Shown here in pieces: positions 20,275 through 28,416 of a stretch of DNA of 64,000 bases. Made by a program: the position numbers and the translations under genes. Each line of letters begins with the position of its first letter. The first letter of the stretch is position 1. The notes under the pieces are model-generated. The model saw only the letters and a program-made list of their open reading frames with translations. It was not told the origin of the DNA and searched no databases. Source of the stretch: Arthrobacter sp. EpRS71 (lineage in GTDB: Bacteria > Actinomycetota > Actinomycetes > Actinomycetales > Micrococcaceae); assembly GCF_001512285.1 (NCBI RefSeq), contig NZ_LNUV01000003.1, positions 99,540 to 163,539 of the forward strand, read 5' to 3'.

Positions 20275-20655
20275 TTAGTGGCCTCCCAGCGCGAGGGAAA
20301 GGTGGCGGATGGCGAAGCCTGCGAACGTGACAAGCCACAGCGCAAGCACGACCCACAGCAACTGGCGCTGGTACTTTGCGCCCTTCTTCCAGAAGTCAAT
20401 GGCGATCACACGCAAACCGTTAAAGGCGTGGAAAATGATCGCGGCGACCAAGCCCGTTTCACCCAGGGCCATGAGGGGGTTCTTGTAGGCACCAATGACG
20501 GCGGTGTAGGCCTCCGGGGACACGCGCACCAATGAGGTGTCCAGCACATGGACCAACAAGAAGAAAAAGATCACTACACCTGTAATGCGGTGTCCAACCC
20601 AGGACCACATGCCTTCACGGCCGCGGTACAAGGTGCCAGCTGGTTTTGTCGGCAC
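20275..20655 (-). CDS. sdhC: Succinate dehydrogenase cytochrome b556 subunit
   Basis: A 126-aa protein with three transmembrane helices. The family signature SWVGHRITGVVIFFFLLVH near residue 18 contains the Arg and His residues of the haem/quinone site, and HAFNGLRVIAIDF follows near 76. The start is a GTG at 20655, preceded by AGGAAGG. First gene of the sdhCDAB operon, reading away from manC. Confidence 0.93.
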   Translation of the reverse strand: MPTKPAGTLYRGREGMWSWVGHRITGVVIFFFLLVHVLDTSLVRVSPEAYTAVIGAYKNPLMALGETGLVAAIIFHAFNGLRVIAIDFWKKGAKYQRQLLWVVLALWLVTFAGFAIRHLSLALGGH

Positions 20656-20909
20656 TGATTAAACCTTCCTGCAACACAGCGGCGCTGGCATGGGATCCAC
20701 GCGGGGGGAACGCCTGCTGCGAGAGCACTCGTAGCTCACGCCTAAATCTAGGCTTCGCTCACAGCATATTCAATTTAGGACGGGCTTCTCTCCTTGTTAA
20801 TTCCATGTTTCCTGCCGATATTCAGGCGTTTTATGGCCACTGCCTGAGACGAACGCCACACGTGTGTCCTGCTGCGGGGCTTCCCGCCAGCACAGGATAA
20901 AGTGTTGCG
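20656..20909. promoter_or_regulatory. Divergent sdhC / manC promoter region
   Basis: This 254-base gap between divergent genes holds a GCCTA/TAGGC inverted repeat at 20741-20754 with a 4-base centre, in the position expected for an operator, and an AT-richer stretch near 20763-20812 likely to hold promoters. I cannot assign a regulator. Confidence 0.4.
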
Positions 20910-22043
20910 GTGAGTACAGAAGACGCGAAATACCCGGAATCGCCATTGAACCGCTTTCACGCGGTTATTCCGGCGGGCGGTGTGGGGACCCGGCTTTGGC
21001 CACTCTCGCGTGCCGCTGCGCCCAAGTTCCTCCACGACCTGACCGGTTCCGGCAGCACGTTGTTGAGGGCTACCTACGACCGCCTGGAACCCCTGGCCGG
21101 TGAACGGGTCCTCGTTGTGACCGGCGAGGCGCACCGCGCCGCCGTCTGCCGTCAACTCCCTGAAATAGGGGACGACGAACTGGTGTTGGAAAGCGAGCCC
21201 AAGGACTCCGGCGCCGCCATCGGCCTTGCCGCCGCCATCCTTTACCGCCGTGATCCGGAAACCATCATGGGTTCCTTTGCTGCAGACCAGGTCATCAGCC
21301 CGGACGATCTCTTCCTGGAGACCGTGCGCGAGGCCATCTTTACCGCGGCCACCGGCAAGATCGTCACCATCGGCATCAAGCCCACCCACCCTTCCACAGG
21401 CTTCGGTTACATCCGTTCGGGCGCTGCCCTCAACGTCGAAGGTGCTCCGAACGCGCTTGCCGTGGCTGAGTTCGTTGAGAAGCCCAGCCAGGAGGTTGCC
21501 AACAAGTACGTCGAGGCGGGGGACTACGTCTGGAACGCCGGCATGTTCGTGGCTCCTGTAGCCCTCATGCTCAAGCACCTTGAGGCGAACCAGCCGGAGC
21601 TCTTCGCGGGCCTGCAGGAAATTGCCGAGGCCTGGGACACGCCCCAGCGCGCAGAAGTGACCTCCCGTGTGTGGCCAACCCTGCCGAAGATTGCCATTGA
21701 TTACGCCGTTGCGGAGCCCGCAGCGGAAGCCGGCGATGTCGCCGTCGTGCCTGGTACATTCCGGTGGGACGACGTTGGCGACTTCGCAGCGATCGGCCGC
21801 CTGAACAACGCAGGTGACGTTGATGAAGTGACGGTGCTTGGCGAGGGCGCACGGGTGTTCGCCGAGAACGCCAGCGGCGTGGTGGTTTCCGATACCAAGC
21901 GCGTCATCGCCTTGATCGGCATCAAGGATGTGGTCATTGTGGACACTCCGGACGCCCTCCTGGTCACCACCAAGGAACACGCTCAACTGGTCAAGGGCAC
22001 TGTTGACGCCCTGAAAGCCAGCGGCGATACGGACGTGCTGTAG
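20910..22043 (+). CDS. manC: Mannose-1-phosphate guanylyltransferase
   Basis: Makes GDP-mannose from mannose-1-phosphate and GTP for glycolipids, glycans and mannosylated cell-wall components. The 377-aa protein shows the nucleotidyltransferase signature IPAGGVGTRLWPLSR near residue 20, the FAADQ segment near 128, and FVEKPSQEVANKYV plus WNAGMFV near 190-215. It lacks the C-terminal phosphomannose isomerase domain of bifunctional ManC. The GTG start at 20910 follows the divergent sdh promoter. Confidence 0.94.
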   Translation: MSTEDAKYPESPLNRFHAVIPAGGVGTRLWPLSRAAAPKFLHDLTGSGSTLLRATYDRLEPLAGERVLVVTGEAHRAAVCRQLPEIGDDELVLESEPKDSGAAIGLAAAILYRRDPETIMGSFAADQVISPDDLFLETVREAIFTAATGKIVTIGIKPTHPSTGFGYIRSGAALNVEGAPNALAVAEFVEKPSQEVANKYVEAGDYVWNAGMFVAPVALMLKHLEANQPELFAGLQEIAEAWDTPQRAEVTSRVWPTLPKIAIDYAVAEPAAEAGDVAVVPGTFRWDDVGDFAAIGRLNNAGDVDEVTVLGEGARVFAENASGVVVSDTKRVIALIGIKDVVIVDTPDALLVTTKEHAQLVKGTVDALKASGDTDVL

Positions 22044-22064
22044 TACATCCGCCTTATACCGTGA

Positions 22065-22122
22065 GCCACCTCTTTGGTTGTCCTGCGTCTGAACGCAGCG
22101 TAACCAAGAGGTGGCTTTCGTT
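22065..22122 (+). terminator. Terminator after manC
   Basis: Arms GCCACCTCTTTGGTT (22065-22079) and AACCAAGAGGTGGC (22102-22115) enclose a nested CTGCGT/ACGCAG hairpin, and a T-rich TTTCGTTCTT tail follows. Confidence 0.88.
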
Positions 22123-22154
22123 CTTCAGGAGCCGCGCATGGCTAGAGTTGTGAC

Positions 22155-23360
22155 GTGCGCAATTACACCACTGAAACCGAGCCCGCTCCCGTTGTGAGTC
22201 CTTGGGTTGATGAACTGCTCCCCGGACTCATCGAATTCCGGCGTGACCTCCATGCGCACCCGGAGCTGTCCTTCAAGGAGTTCCGCACCACGGACAAACT
22301 TGTGGAGCGGTTGGAAGCAGCCGGGTTGAAGCCGCGGCGGTTGGAGGAGACCGGGCTGACGGTTGACGTGGGCGAGGGCCCCATTGCCACGGCTCTCCGC
22401 GGGGACATTGACGCGCTTCCGATCATTGAGGAAACCGGCCTGCCGTTCGCGTCGAAGAACCATGGCGTTACCCATGCCTGCGGCCACGATGTCCACACCA
22501 CTGCCATGCTCGGCATTGCCCTCACGCTCCAGCGGATGCACAAGAACAATCCGCTGGGCGGCACGGTCCGGATCATTTTCCAGCCCGCAGAGGAGACCAT
22601 GCCGGGAGGCGCCCTGTCCTGCATTGAGCAGGGTGTGCTTGTAGGCGTGCCCCGCATCCTGGCACTGCATTGTGATCCCAGGATTAACGTGGGCCAGATC
22701 GGCACCCGCATCGGTGCCATCACCTCGGCCTCGGACACCATCAAAATTGAGCTCTCAGGCCGCGGCGGCCACACCTCGCGGCCGCACCTGACCGAGGACC
22801 TGGTGTTTGCACTGGCGCAAATCGCGGTCAACGTTCCGGCTGTCCTTTCCCGGCGGGTGGACGTACGCAGCGGCGTGTCGGTCGTCTGGGGTCAAATCTC
22901 TGCCGGGTCCGCACCCAACGCCATCCCGGGCTCCGGCTACATGGCAGGCACCATGCGCTGCTTGGATCGCGACGCCTGGCATAGTGCGGGGGAGTTGCTG
23001 GACGACGTCGTACGGCAGGTTGCCGCACCCTATGGCGTGGACGTGCACCTGGAACACACCCGTGGCGTGCCGCCTGTGGTGAACTCGGAACACGAGACGG
23101 CCCTCATCGAAGCTTCGGCCCGCGCTGAGCTGGGTGAGAATGCAGTGGTCCTCACTCCGCAGTCCATGGGTGGTGAGGACTTCGCTTGGTTCCTGGCCGA
23201 CCTTCCGGGAGCCATGATGCGCTTGGGAACGCACACTCCCGGCGGCGAAGAGTATGACCTCCACCGCGGCGACTTCATTGTTGACGAACGCGCCCTCGGC
23301 TACGCCATCCGCGTCCTGACCGCAGCCGCACTCCGCACTATCCGCGACCTCGAGCAGTAG
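22155..23360 (+). CDS. M20 family amidohydrolase
   Basis: A 401-aa dizinc aminoacylase/carboxypeptidase-type hydrolase (IAA-amino acid hydrolase or hippurate hydrolase-like). Visible are RRDLHAHPELSFKEF near residue 30, LRGDIDALPI near 78, the zinc-binding HACGHDVHT near 110, FQPAEETMPGGA near 145 and SMGGEDFAWFL near 335. GTG 22155 follows TAGAGT by only six bases, so the transcript is probably leaderless. The natural amide substrate is unknown. The stop codon touches a palindromic repeat. Confidence 0.9.
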   Translation: MRNYTTETEPAPVVSPWVDELLPGLIEFRRDLHAHPELSFKEFRTTDKLVERLEAAGLKPRRLEETGLTVDVGEGPIATALRGDIDALPIIEETGLPFASKNHGVTHACGHDVHTTAMLGIALTLQRMHKNNPLGGTVRIIFQPAEETMPGGALSCIEQGVLVGVPRILALHCDPRINVGQIGTRIGAITSASDTIKIELSGRGGHTSRPHLTEDLVFALAQIAVNVPAVLSRRVDVRSGVSVVWGQISAGSAPNAIPGSGYMAGTMRCLDRDAWHSAGELLDDVVRQVAAPYGVDVHLEHTRGVPPVVNSEHETALIEASARAELGENAVVLTPQSMGGEDFAWFLADLPGAMMRLGTHTPGGEEYDLHRGDFIVDERALGYAIRVLTAAALRTIRDLEQ

Positions 23361-23428
23361 ACCCAACTGAGTAGCAGTTGAGGTCGTTCTGAGCGCTCAG
23401 AACGACCTCAACTGCGACCTAGTTGGGT
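23361..23428. repeat. 68-bp palindromic repeat (copy 3)
   Basis: The two 34-base arms match at 31 positions, beginning ACCCAACTGAGTAGCAGTTG and centred on TGAGCGCTCA. It starts on the base after the TAG of the amidohydrolase gene and ends 20 bases before the OhrR operator, so here it separates two co-directional genes. Confidence 0.85.
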
Positions 23429-23448
23429 GCGTGAGGCTTGGATGAGTT

Positions 23449-23469
23449 GTGCACAATTGAATTGTGCAC
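23449..23469. promoter_or_regulatory. OhrR-type operator
   Basis: A perfect palindrome, GTGCACAATT and AATTGTGCAC around one central G, ends 13 bases before the ohrR start. Its ACAATT/AATTGT core is the same as the known OhrR box (TACAATT-AATTGTA). Autoregulated repression of ohrR-ohr, relieved by organic peroxide, is expected. Confidence 0.85.
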
Positions 23470-23482
23470 TATCGTTTTAGTC

Positions 23483-23917
23483 ATGAGTGATGCACCCCGC
23501 CTCCGCCATCAGGTCTGCTTTGCGCTGTACTCGGCGTCCAAGGCGGCGACGGCGGTCTACCGCCCCGTGCTGGAGGACCTCGGACTGACGTACCCGCAAT
23601 ACCTGGTCATGCTGGTGCTCTGGGAGCAGGAGCCGCGCAGTGTCCGTGAACTCGGTGCGGAACTGGGCCTGGATTCCGGCACCTTGTCGCCCCTGCTCAA
23701 GCGCCTTGAGGCCATGGGACTGGTGGAACGCCACCGCTCGGCCGAGGATGAGCGCCGGGTGGACGTGGTCCTGACCGACGCCGGTACCGCCTTGAGTGCC
23801 CGAGCCCAGGCCGTGCCCCAACGCCTCGCTGACGCTGCAGGCCTATCTGCCGAGGAAATCGGGCAGCTGCACGCCACGCTCGGCAAACTCACGGCGGCGC
23901 TGAACGGCTCACTCTGA
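23483..23917 (+). CDS. ohrR: MarR-family organic peroxide sensor
   Basis: A 144-aa winged-helix repressor. The reactive Cys is at residue 12 in LRHQVCFALY, the position used by OhrR for peroxide sensing. LTYPQYLVMLVLWEQ, LGLDSGTLSPLLKRLE (recognition helix) and RSAEDERRVDVVLT (wing) closely follow the OhrR pattern. ATG 23483 is used; an upstream frame to 23438 would translate the operator. The partner ohr gene follows 54 bases later. A single-Cys (1-Cys) or 2-Cys mechanism cannot be decided from this sequence. Confidence 0.93.
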   Translation: MSDAPRLRHQVCFALYSASKAATAVYRPVLEDLGLTYPQYLVMLVLWEQEPRSVRELGAELGLDSGTLSPLLKRLEAMGLVERHRSAEDERRVDVVLTDAGTALSARAQAVPQRLADAAGLSAEEIGQLHATLGKLTAALNGSL

Positions 23918-23971
23918 CAGACCTCCCGGAAAATCCCGGGGATATCCCTTCCCAAAGAGAACGGAAACACC

Positions 23972-24403
23972 ATGAAGACTCTTTACACAGCCGAGGCCTT
24001 GGCATCCGGCGAAGGCCGCGACGGCAACGCCCGCACCAATGATGGCAAGCTGGATGTCGCACTTGCCAGCCCCAAGGAGCTGGGCGGCAATGGCGAAGGC
24101 ACCAACCCTGAGCAGCTGTTCGCTGCCGGTTACGCCGCCTGCTTCCACTCCGCTCTCCGCCTGGTGGGCCGCAAGGAGCGCGTGGACCTGACGGACTCGG
24201 CCGTCGCAGCCAGGATCCACATCGGCGCGCTGACCGACAGCGAAGGCTTCGGCCTCGCTGCTGAACTGGAAATCGCACTGCCCGCCCTGGACCGTGAAAC
24301 GGCCGAGCAGCTGATGCACAAAGCGCACCAGGTTTGCCCCTACTCCAACGCAACCCGCGGCAACATGGCCGTGGACCTCAAGCTCGTGGAGTTTGCAGCA
24401 TGA
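23972..24403 (+). CDS. ohr: Organic hydroperoxide resistance protein (OsmC/Ohr)
   Basis: Thiol peroxidase that reduces lipid and other organic hydroperoxides. The 143-aa protein has both catalytic cysteines: C57 in AACFHSAL and C122 in VCPYSNATRGN, which form the Ohr rather than the OsmC pattern. MKTLYTAEALASGEGRDG is the standard Ohr opening. It lies downstream of ohrR and overlaps the next gene's ATG by four bases, so all three are probably one operon. Confidence 0.95.
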   Translation: MKTLYTAEALASGEGRDGNARTNDGKLDVALASPKELGGNGEGTNPEQLFAAGYAACFHSALRLVGRKERVDLTDSAVAARIHIGALTDSEGFGLAAELEIALPALDRETAEQLMHKAHQVCPYSNATRGNMAVDLKLVEFAA

Positions 24404-25413
24404 GCGCCGTCGTCACCGAAACCCGTGAAATCCAGCTCGCCTCCCGCCCCGTAGGCCGTCCGGCTCCGGAGAACTTCCGGCTGGCAGCAGCGCAGCTCCC
24501 CGAGCTCGGCGACGGTCAGATTCTGGTCAAGAACCAGTTCATGTCCGTGGACCCCTACATGCGCGGCCGCATGAATGACGTCAAGTCCTACTCGGCTCCG
24601 TTCCAGATCGATGCAGCGCTCGACGGCGGTGCGGTAGGTGAGGTGATTGCGTCCCGTTCGGACGCGCACAAGGTGGGTGACGTCGTCGTGCATCAACTCG
24701 GCTGGCGTGAGCACGCGGTGGTGGACGCCGCGGCAACTACGCCGGTCCCGTCCGGGCTGGCCCCGACGTCCGCGTTCCTTGGAGCGCTGGGCATGACCGG
24801 CCTGACCGCTTATGCGGGCTTGCTGAAGGTTGCCGAATTCAAGGAAGGCGACGTGGTGTTCGTCTCCGGCGCTGCAGGTGCGGTGGGCTCGATGGTTGGC
24901 CAGATCGCCAAGGCCATGGGCGCGTCCAAGGTCATCGGCAGTGCAGGGTCGCCGGAGAAAGTTGCCCGGCTACTGGAGCTCGGCTTCGATGCCGCCTTCA
25001 ACTACAACGACGCCCCGGTGCTGGAGCAGCTGCAAGCAGCAGCGGGGGAGCGCGGCATCGACGTGTACTTCGATAACGTCGGCGGCGAGCACCTCGAGGC
25101 AGCCCTTGCCACGCTTACCGTTGGCGGGCGCGTAGCCATGTGTGGTGCCATCGCGCAGTACAACTCCACGGAGCCCCCGGTGGCGCCGCGGAACCTGGCA
25201 GTGGCGATCGGCAAGCAGCTGACCCTGCGCGGATTCCTGGTGGGCGGGCAGCGACAGCACGCCGCTGAATTCGCTCAGAAGATGGCAGGCTGGCTGGCCG
25301 ACGGGTCCGTCAGCTATGACGAAACAATCGTGGATGGCTTGGAGAATGCGCCGAAAGCGTTCATGGATCTTCTGGATGGCGCGAACACGGGAAAGATGCT
25401 GGTTCGCCTCTAA
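24400..25413 (+). CDS. NADP-dependent medium-chain oxidoreductase (prostaglandin-reductase-like)
   Basis: A 337-aa zinc-free MDR enzyme that reduces activated C=C bonds of alpha,beta-unsaturated carbonyls. The N-terminal SVDPYMRGRMND near residue 50 is the signature of the leukotriene-B4 12-hydroxydehydrogenase/curcumin-reductase group, and the cofactor motif is VSGAAGAVGSMVGQIAK near 157. ATG 24400 overlaps the ohr stop as ATGA. Its place in a peroxide-response operon suggests it removes reactive enals produced by lipid peroxidation; that is inference. Confidence 0.88.
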   Translation: MSAVVTETREIQLASRPVGRPAPENFRLAAAQLPELGDGQILVKNQFMSVDPYMRGRMNDVKSYSAPFQIDAALDGGAVGEVIASRSDAHKVGDVVVHQLGWREHAVVDAAATTPVPSGLAPTSAFLGALGMTGLTAYAGLLKVAEFKEGDVVFVSGAAGAVGSMVGQIAKAMGASKVIGSAGSPEKVARLLELGFDAAFNYNDAPVLEQLQAAAGERGIDVYFDNVGGEHLEAALATLTVGGRVAMCGAIAQYNSTEPPVAPRNLAVAIGKQLTLRGFLVGGQRQHAAEFAQKMAGWLADGSVSYDETIVDGLENAPKAFMDLLDGANTGKMLVRL

Positions 25414-25429
25414 TCCACAGGTGAATCGT

Positions 25430-25444
25430 GTGTGACTTGCACAC
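25430..25444. promoter_or_regulatory. Inverted repeat upstream of the BMP lipoprotein gene
   Basis: GTGTG-N5-CACAC, flanked by a wider CAGGTG (25418-25423) / CACCTG (25442-25447) pair, lies about 215 bases before the nucleoside-binding protein start. It is a candidate operator; it is not a good CRP match. The rest of this 244-base gap holds no gene. Confidence 0.4.
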
Positions 25445-25657
25445 CTGGCTACTGCTTGGTAACAAAAGGTCAACAATCTGACCTGGAGTGATCATTTGTG
25501 GTAGCTGGGTGTGTTCCAGGCCACTAGTGTGGTTTCATCAATGCGCTTCGGCGCAGCTGCGAGCATCAGTGAAAACAGAATTTCTGCCTCAGGTATAGGA
25601 AACGGACACTCATTGACCATCCGTCGTAGCGCCAATCACTTTCTTCCTGGAGGAAAA

Positions 25658-26764
25658 TTGAAGAAACCACTGCGTGCCACCCTGAAGCGCGGTTCAATGG
25701 CCGGTGTTGCCACTCTCGGTGCGGCAGCGCTCCTGCTGACCAGTTGTGGCCAGGCTCCCGATGCTGGTTCCGGCACTGCCACCACGAGCGATTTCCTTGG
25801 ATGCATCGTTTCGGACTCCGGCGGATTCGATGACCAGTCCTTCAACCAATCGTCGTTCGAGGGCCTCAAGAAGGCTGAAGCGGACCTTGGTATCCAAGTC
25901 AGGTCGGCTGAATCGAAGGCCAACAGCGACTTCGAGACCAACCTCAACGGCATGATCTCCGCCGGCTGCAACCTGACGGTTACTGTCGGCTTCCTCCTGG
26001 GCGACGCCACCAAGGCCGCTGCCGAGAAGAACACGGACAAGCACTTCGCGATCGTCGACTACACCTACGAAGCTCCGATCGCCAACGTGAAGCCGATTGT
26101 CTACGACACGGCGCAGGCCGCCTTCCTGGCAGGTTACACAGCTGCCGCCACCACCAAGACCGGCAAGGTGGGCACCTTCGGTGGTATCAAGATCCCCACG
26201 GTCACCATCTTCATGGATGGCTTCTACGACGGTGTCCAGGCCTACAACAAGGCCAAGAACAAGTCCGTCCAGGTTGTTGGTTGGGACAAGAACACCAAGG
26301 ACGGATCGTTCACGGGCGACTTCGAGAAGCAGGACACGGGCAAGCAGGTCACCATTAACCTGCTGGACCAGGGCGCGGACATCATCATGCCCGTAGCCGG
26401 ACCGGTTGGTAAGGGTGCCGGCGCTGCACTGAAGGAAGCCAAGGCAGCCGGCAAGGACGTCAAGCTCATCTGGGTTGACTCCGACGGGTACCTCACCGCT
26501 CCCGAGTACAAGGACCTCATGCTCACCTCCGTGGTGAAGCAGATGGGCGAGGCCGTTGAAGCCGTAGTGAAGGACGACAAGGACGGCAAGTTCAACAACG
26601 AAGCCTATGTTGGCACGCTGGAGAACGACGGCGTTGCCATCGCTCCGTTCCATGATCTTGACTCCGCAGTTTCTGCCGAGACCAAGTCCGAACTCGATGC
26701 CCTGAAGGCGGACATTGTGTCCGGCAAGCTGGTTGTCGAGTCTGAATCGAGCCCCAAGAAGTAA
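25658..26764 (+). CDS. BMP-family nucleoside-binding lipoprotein
   Basis: A 368-aa extracytoplasmic lipoprotein of the basic membrane protein/PnrA family that delivers nucleosides to the ABC permeases downstream. The signal peptide ends in lipobox LLTSC near residue 28. The mature part opens FLGCIVSDSGGFDDQSFNQ, matching the BMP family motif for a DSGGxDDxSFN ligand-contact segment, and KVGTFGG occurs near 170. The TTG at 25658 has GGAGGA just upstream, and the frame extends further only without a ribosome site. It begins the nucleoside uptake and salvage cluster. Confidence 0.92.
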   Translation: MKKPLRATLKRGSMAGVATLGAAALLLTSCGQAPDAGSGTATTSDFLGCIVSDSGGFDDQSFNQSSFEGLKKAEADLGIQVRSAESKANSDFETNLNGMISAGCNLTVTVGFLLGDATKAAAEKNTDKHFAIVDYTYEAPIANVKPIVYDTAQAAFLAGYTAAATTKTGKVGTFGGIKIPTVTIFMDGFYDGVQAYNKAKNKSVQVVGWDKNTKDGSFTGDFEKQDTGKQVTINLLDQGADIIMPVAGPVGKGAGAALKEAKAAGKDVKLIWVDSDGYLTAPEYKDLMLTSVVKQMGEAVEAVVKDDKDGKFNNEAYVGTLENDGVAIAPFHDLDSAVSAETKSELDALKADIVSGKLVVESESSPKK

Positions 26765-26776
26765 GCAATTCCCGGA

Positions 26777-26818
26777 CGCGCCGCCAGTACCGAGCCCCGG
26801 TACTGGCGGCGCGTTTTT
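26777..26818 (+). terminator. Terminator/attenuator after the binding-protein gene
   Basis: A near-perfect stem CGCGCCGCCAGTACC/GGTACTGGCGGCGCG followed by TTTTTG. It would reduce read-through into the ATPase gene and give the usual excess of binding protein over transporter. Confidence 0.92.
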
Positions 26819-26898
26819 GCCCTGACTACGCTGGGCCTCAAAGCCAGTGGCTTTGGAGCAGTACAGCCGTCCCTCGGACTCACAGAACGGTGGGAGTT

Positions 26899-28416
26899 GT
26901 GAAACTCGAATTGAAGGGGATCTCGAAAGCCTTCGGGACCTTCTACGCCAACCAAGACATCGACCTCGTGGTCGAATCCGGCCAAATCCATTGCCTCCTC
27001 GGCGAAAATGGTGCCGGCAAATCAACCCTCATGAACGTGCTGTACGGGCTGTATGAGCCCACAGCAGGCCAAATCCTGGTAGATGACCAGCTGGTCACTT
27101 TCCGCGGACCCGGTGACGCGATGGCGGCCGGCATCGGCATGGTGCACCAGCACTTCATGCTCGTCCCCGTCTTCACCGTGGCCGAAAACGTGGCCCTCGG
27201 TGCTGAACCCACCACGTTCGGCGGAGTGCTCAGCATCGAAGAGACCCGGAAGAAGATCCGGGAAATTTCCGACAAGTACGGCTTCGACGTCGATCCGGAC
27301 GCACTGGTGGAGGACCTCCCCGTGGGCGTCCAACAGCGGGTGGAGATCATCAAAGCGTTGGTGCGCGAAGCCAAAGTCCTCATTCTGGACGAGCCCACAG
27401 CCGTGCTGACGCCGCAGGAAACCGATGAGCTGCTGGACATCATGCGGCAGCTCAAAGCCGGCGGAACCTCCATCGTCTTCATTTCGCACAAGCTGCGTGA
27501 AGTTAAAGCTGTCTCCGACGTCATCACCGTCATCCGCCGCGGCAAAGTAGTGGGGGATGCTCCACCCACGGCATCAGCCACTGAACTGGCCTCCATGATG
27601 GTGGGCCGCCCGGTGAGCCTGAGCCTGAACAAGGCTCCCGCGCAGCGGAAGGAAACCACGTTCGTGGTGGAAAACCTGACAGTGCGTGCAGCCAACGGCA
27701 CCAACGTGGTGGACGGGATCAGCTTCGACATCGCGCAAGGCGAGATCCTGGCCGTCGCCGGTGTCCAAGGCAACGGCCAAACGGAACTCACCGAAGCCAT
27801 CCTGGGCATTCAGGACCACGTCACCGGCTCGGTGACGCTGGACGGGAAGCAACTGCTGGGCCTGCCCGTGAAGGATGTGCTGCGTTCGGGCGTTGGTTTT
27901 GTTCCGGAAGACCGAACAGTGGATGGGCTGGTTGGTCCCTTCTCCGTGGCTGAGAACCTGGTGCTGGACCTGTACGACCAAGCGCCGTTTGCCAGCGGCA
28001 TCAGCATGAAGCCGGCCAAGGTTGCCGAGCATGCCAAAGCCAAGATTGAAGAGTTTGATATCCGTACGCCGTCCGCGGGCTCGGCTGCCGGGACACTGTC
28101 AGGCGGCAACCAGCAGAAAGTGGTGATGGCCCGGGAGCTGTCCCGTCCGCTGCGGTTGTTCATCGCCAGCCAGCCGACCCGTGGCGTGGACGTTGGTTCC
28201 ATCGAGTTCCTGCATAAGCGCATTGTTGCCGAGCGCGACGTCGGAACCCCGGTCATGATCGTTTCCACCGAACTTGACGAGGTCATTGAGCTCGCAGACA
28301 GGATTGCCGTCCTGTACAAGGGCAAGCTCGTGGGGATCGTCCCTGCTGGAACACCCCGCGACACCCTCGGCTTGATGATGGCCGGCGTCGGCCCTGAAGG
28401 AGGCTCCGATGACTGA
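26899..28416 (+). CDS. Nucleoside ABC transporter ATP-binding protein
   Basis: A tandem two-domain ATPase of about 505 aa, of the YufO/NupA type. Domain 1 has Walker A LGENGAGKST near residue 35 and LILDEPTAVLTPQE near 160. Domain 2 has a degenerate Walker A (VAGVQGNGQTEL), the signature LSGGNQQKVVMAREL and an altered Walker B LFIASQPTRGVDVGS, as is usual for sugar/nucleoside importers. GTG 26899 has GTGGGA upstream; GTG 26890 is also in frame. It overlaps the next permease by eight bases. Confidence 0.92.
   Translation: MKLELKGISKAFGTFYANQDIDLVVESGQIHCLLGENGAGKSTLMNVLYGLYEPTAGQILVDDQLVTFRGPGDAMAAGIGMVHQHFMLVPVFTVAENVALGAEPTTFGGVLSIEETRKKIREISDKYGFDVDPDALVEDLPVGVQQRVEIIKALVREAKVLILDEPTAVLTPQETDELLDIMRQLKAGGTSIVFISHKLREVKAVSDVITVIRRGKVVGDAPPTASATELASMMVGRPVSLSLNKAPAQRKETTFVVENLTVRAANGTNVVDGISFDIAQGEILAVAGVQGNGQTELTEAILGIQDHVTGSVTLDGKQLLGLPVKDVLRSGVGFVPEDRTVDGLVGPFSVAENLVLDLYDQAPFASGISMKPAKVAEHAKAKIEEFDIRTPSAGSAAGTLSGGNQQKVVMARELSRPLRLFIASQPTRGVDVGSIEFLHKRIVAERDVGTPVMIVSTELDEVIELADRIAVLYKGKLVGIVPAGTPRDTLGLMMAGVGPEGGSDD

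Noticed and set aside
25430..25444. CRP site before the nucleoside-binding protein gene
   Set aside because: Arms are GTGTG/CACAC with five-base spacing, not TGTGA-N6-TCACA; kept only as an unassigned inverted repeat.
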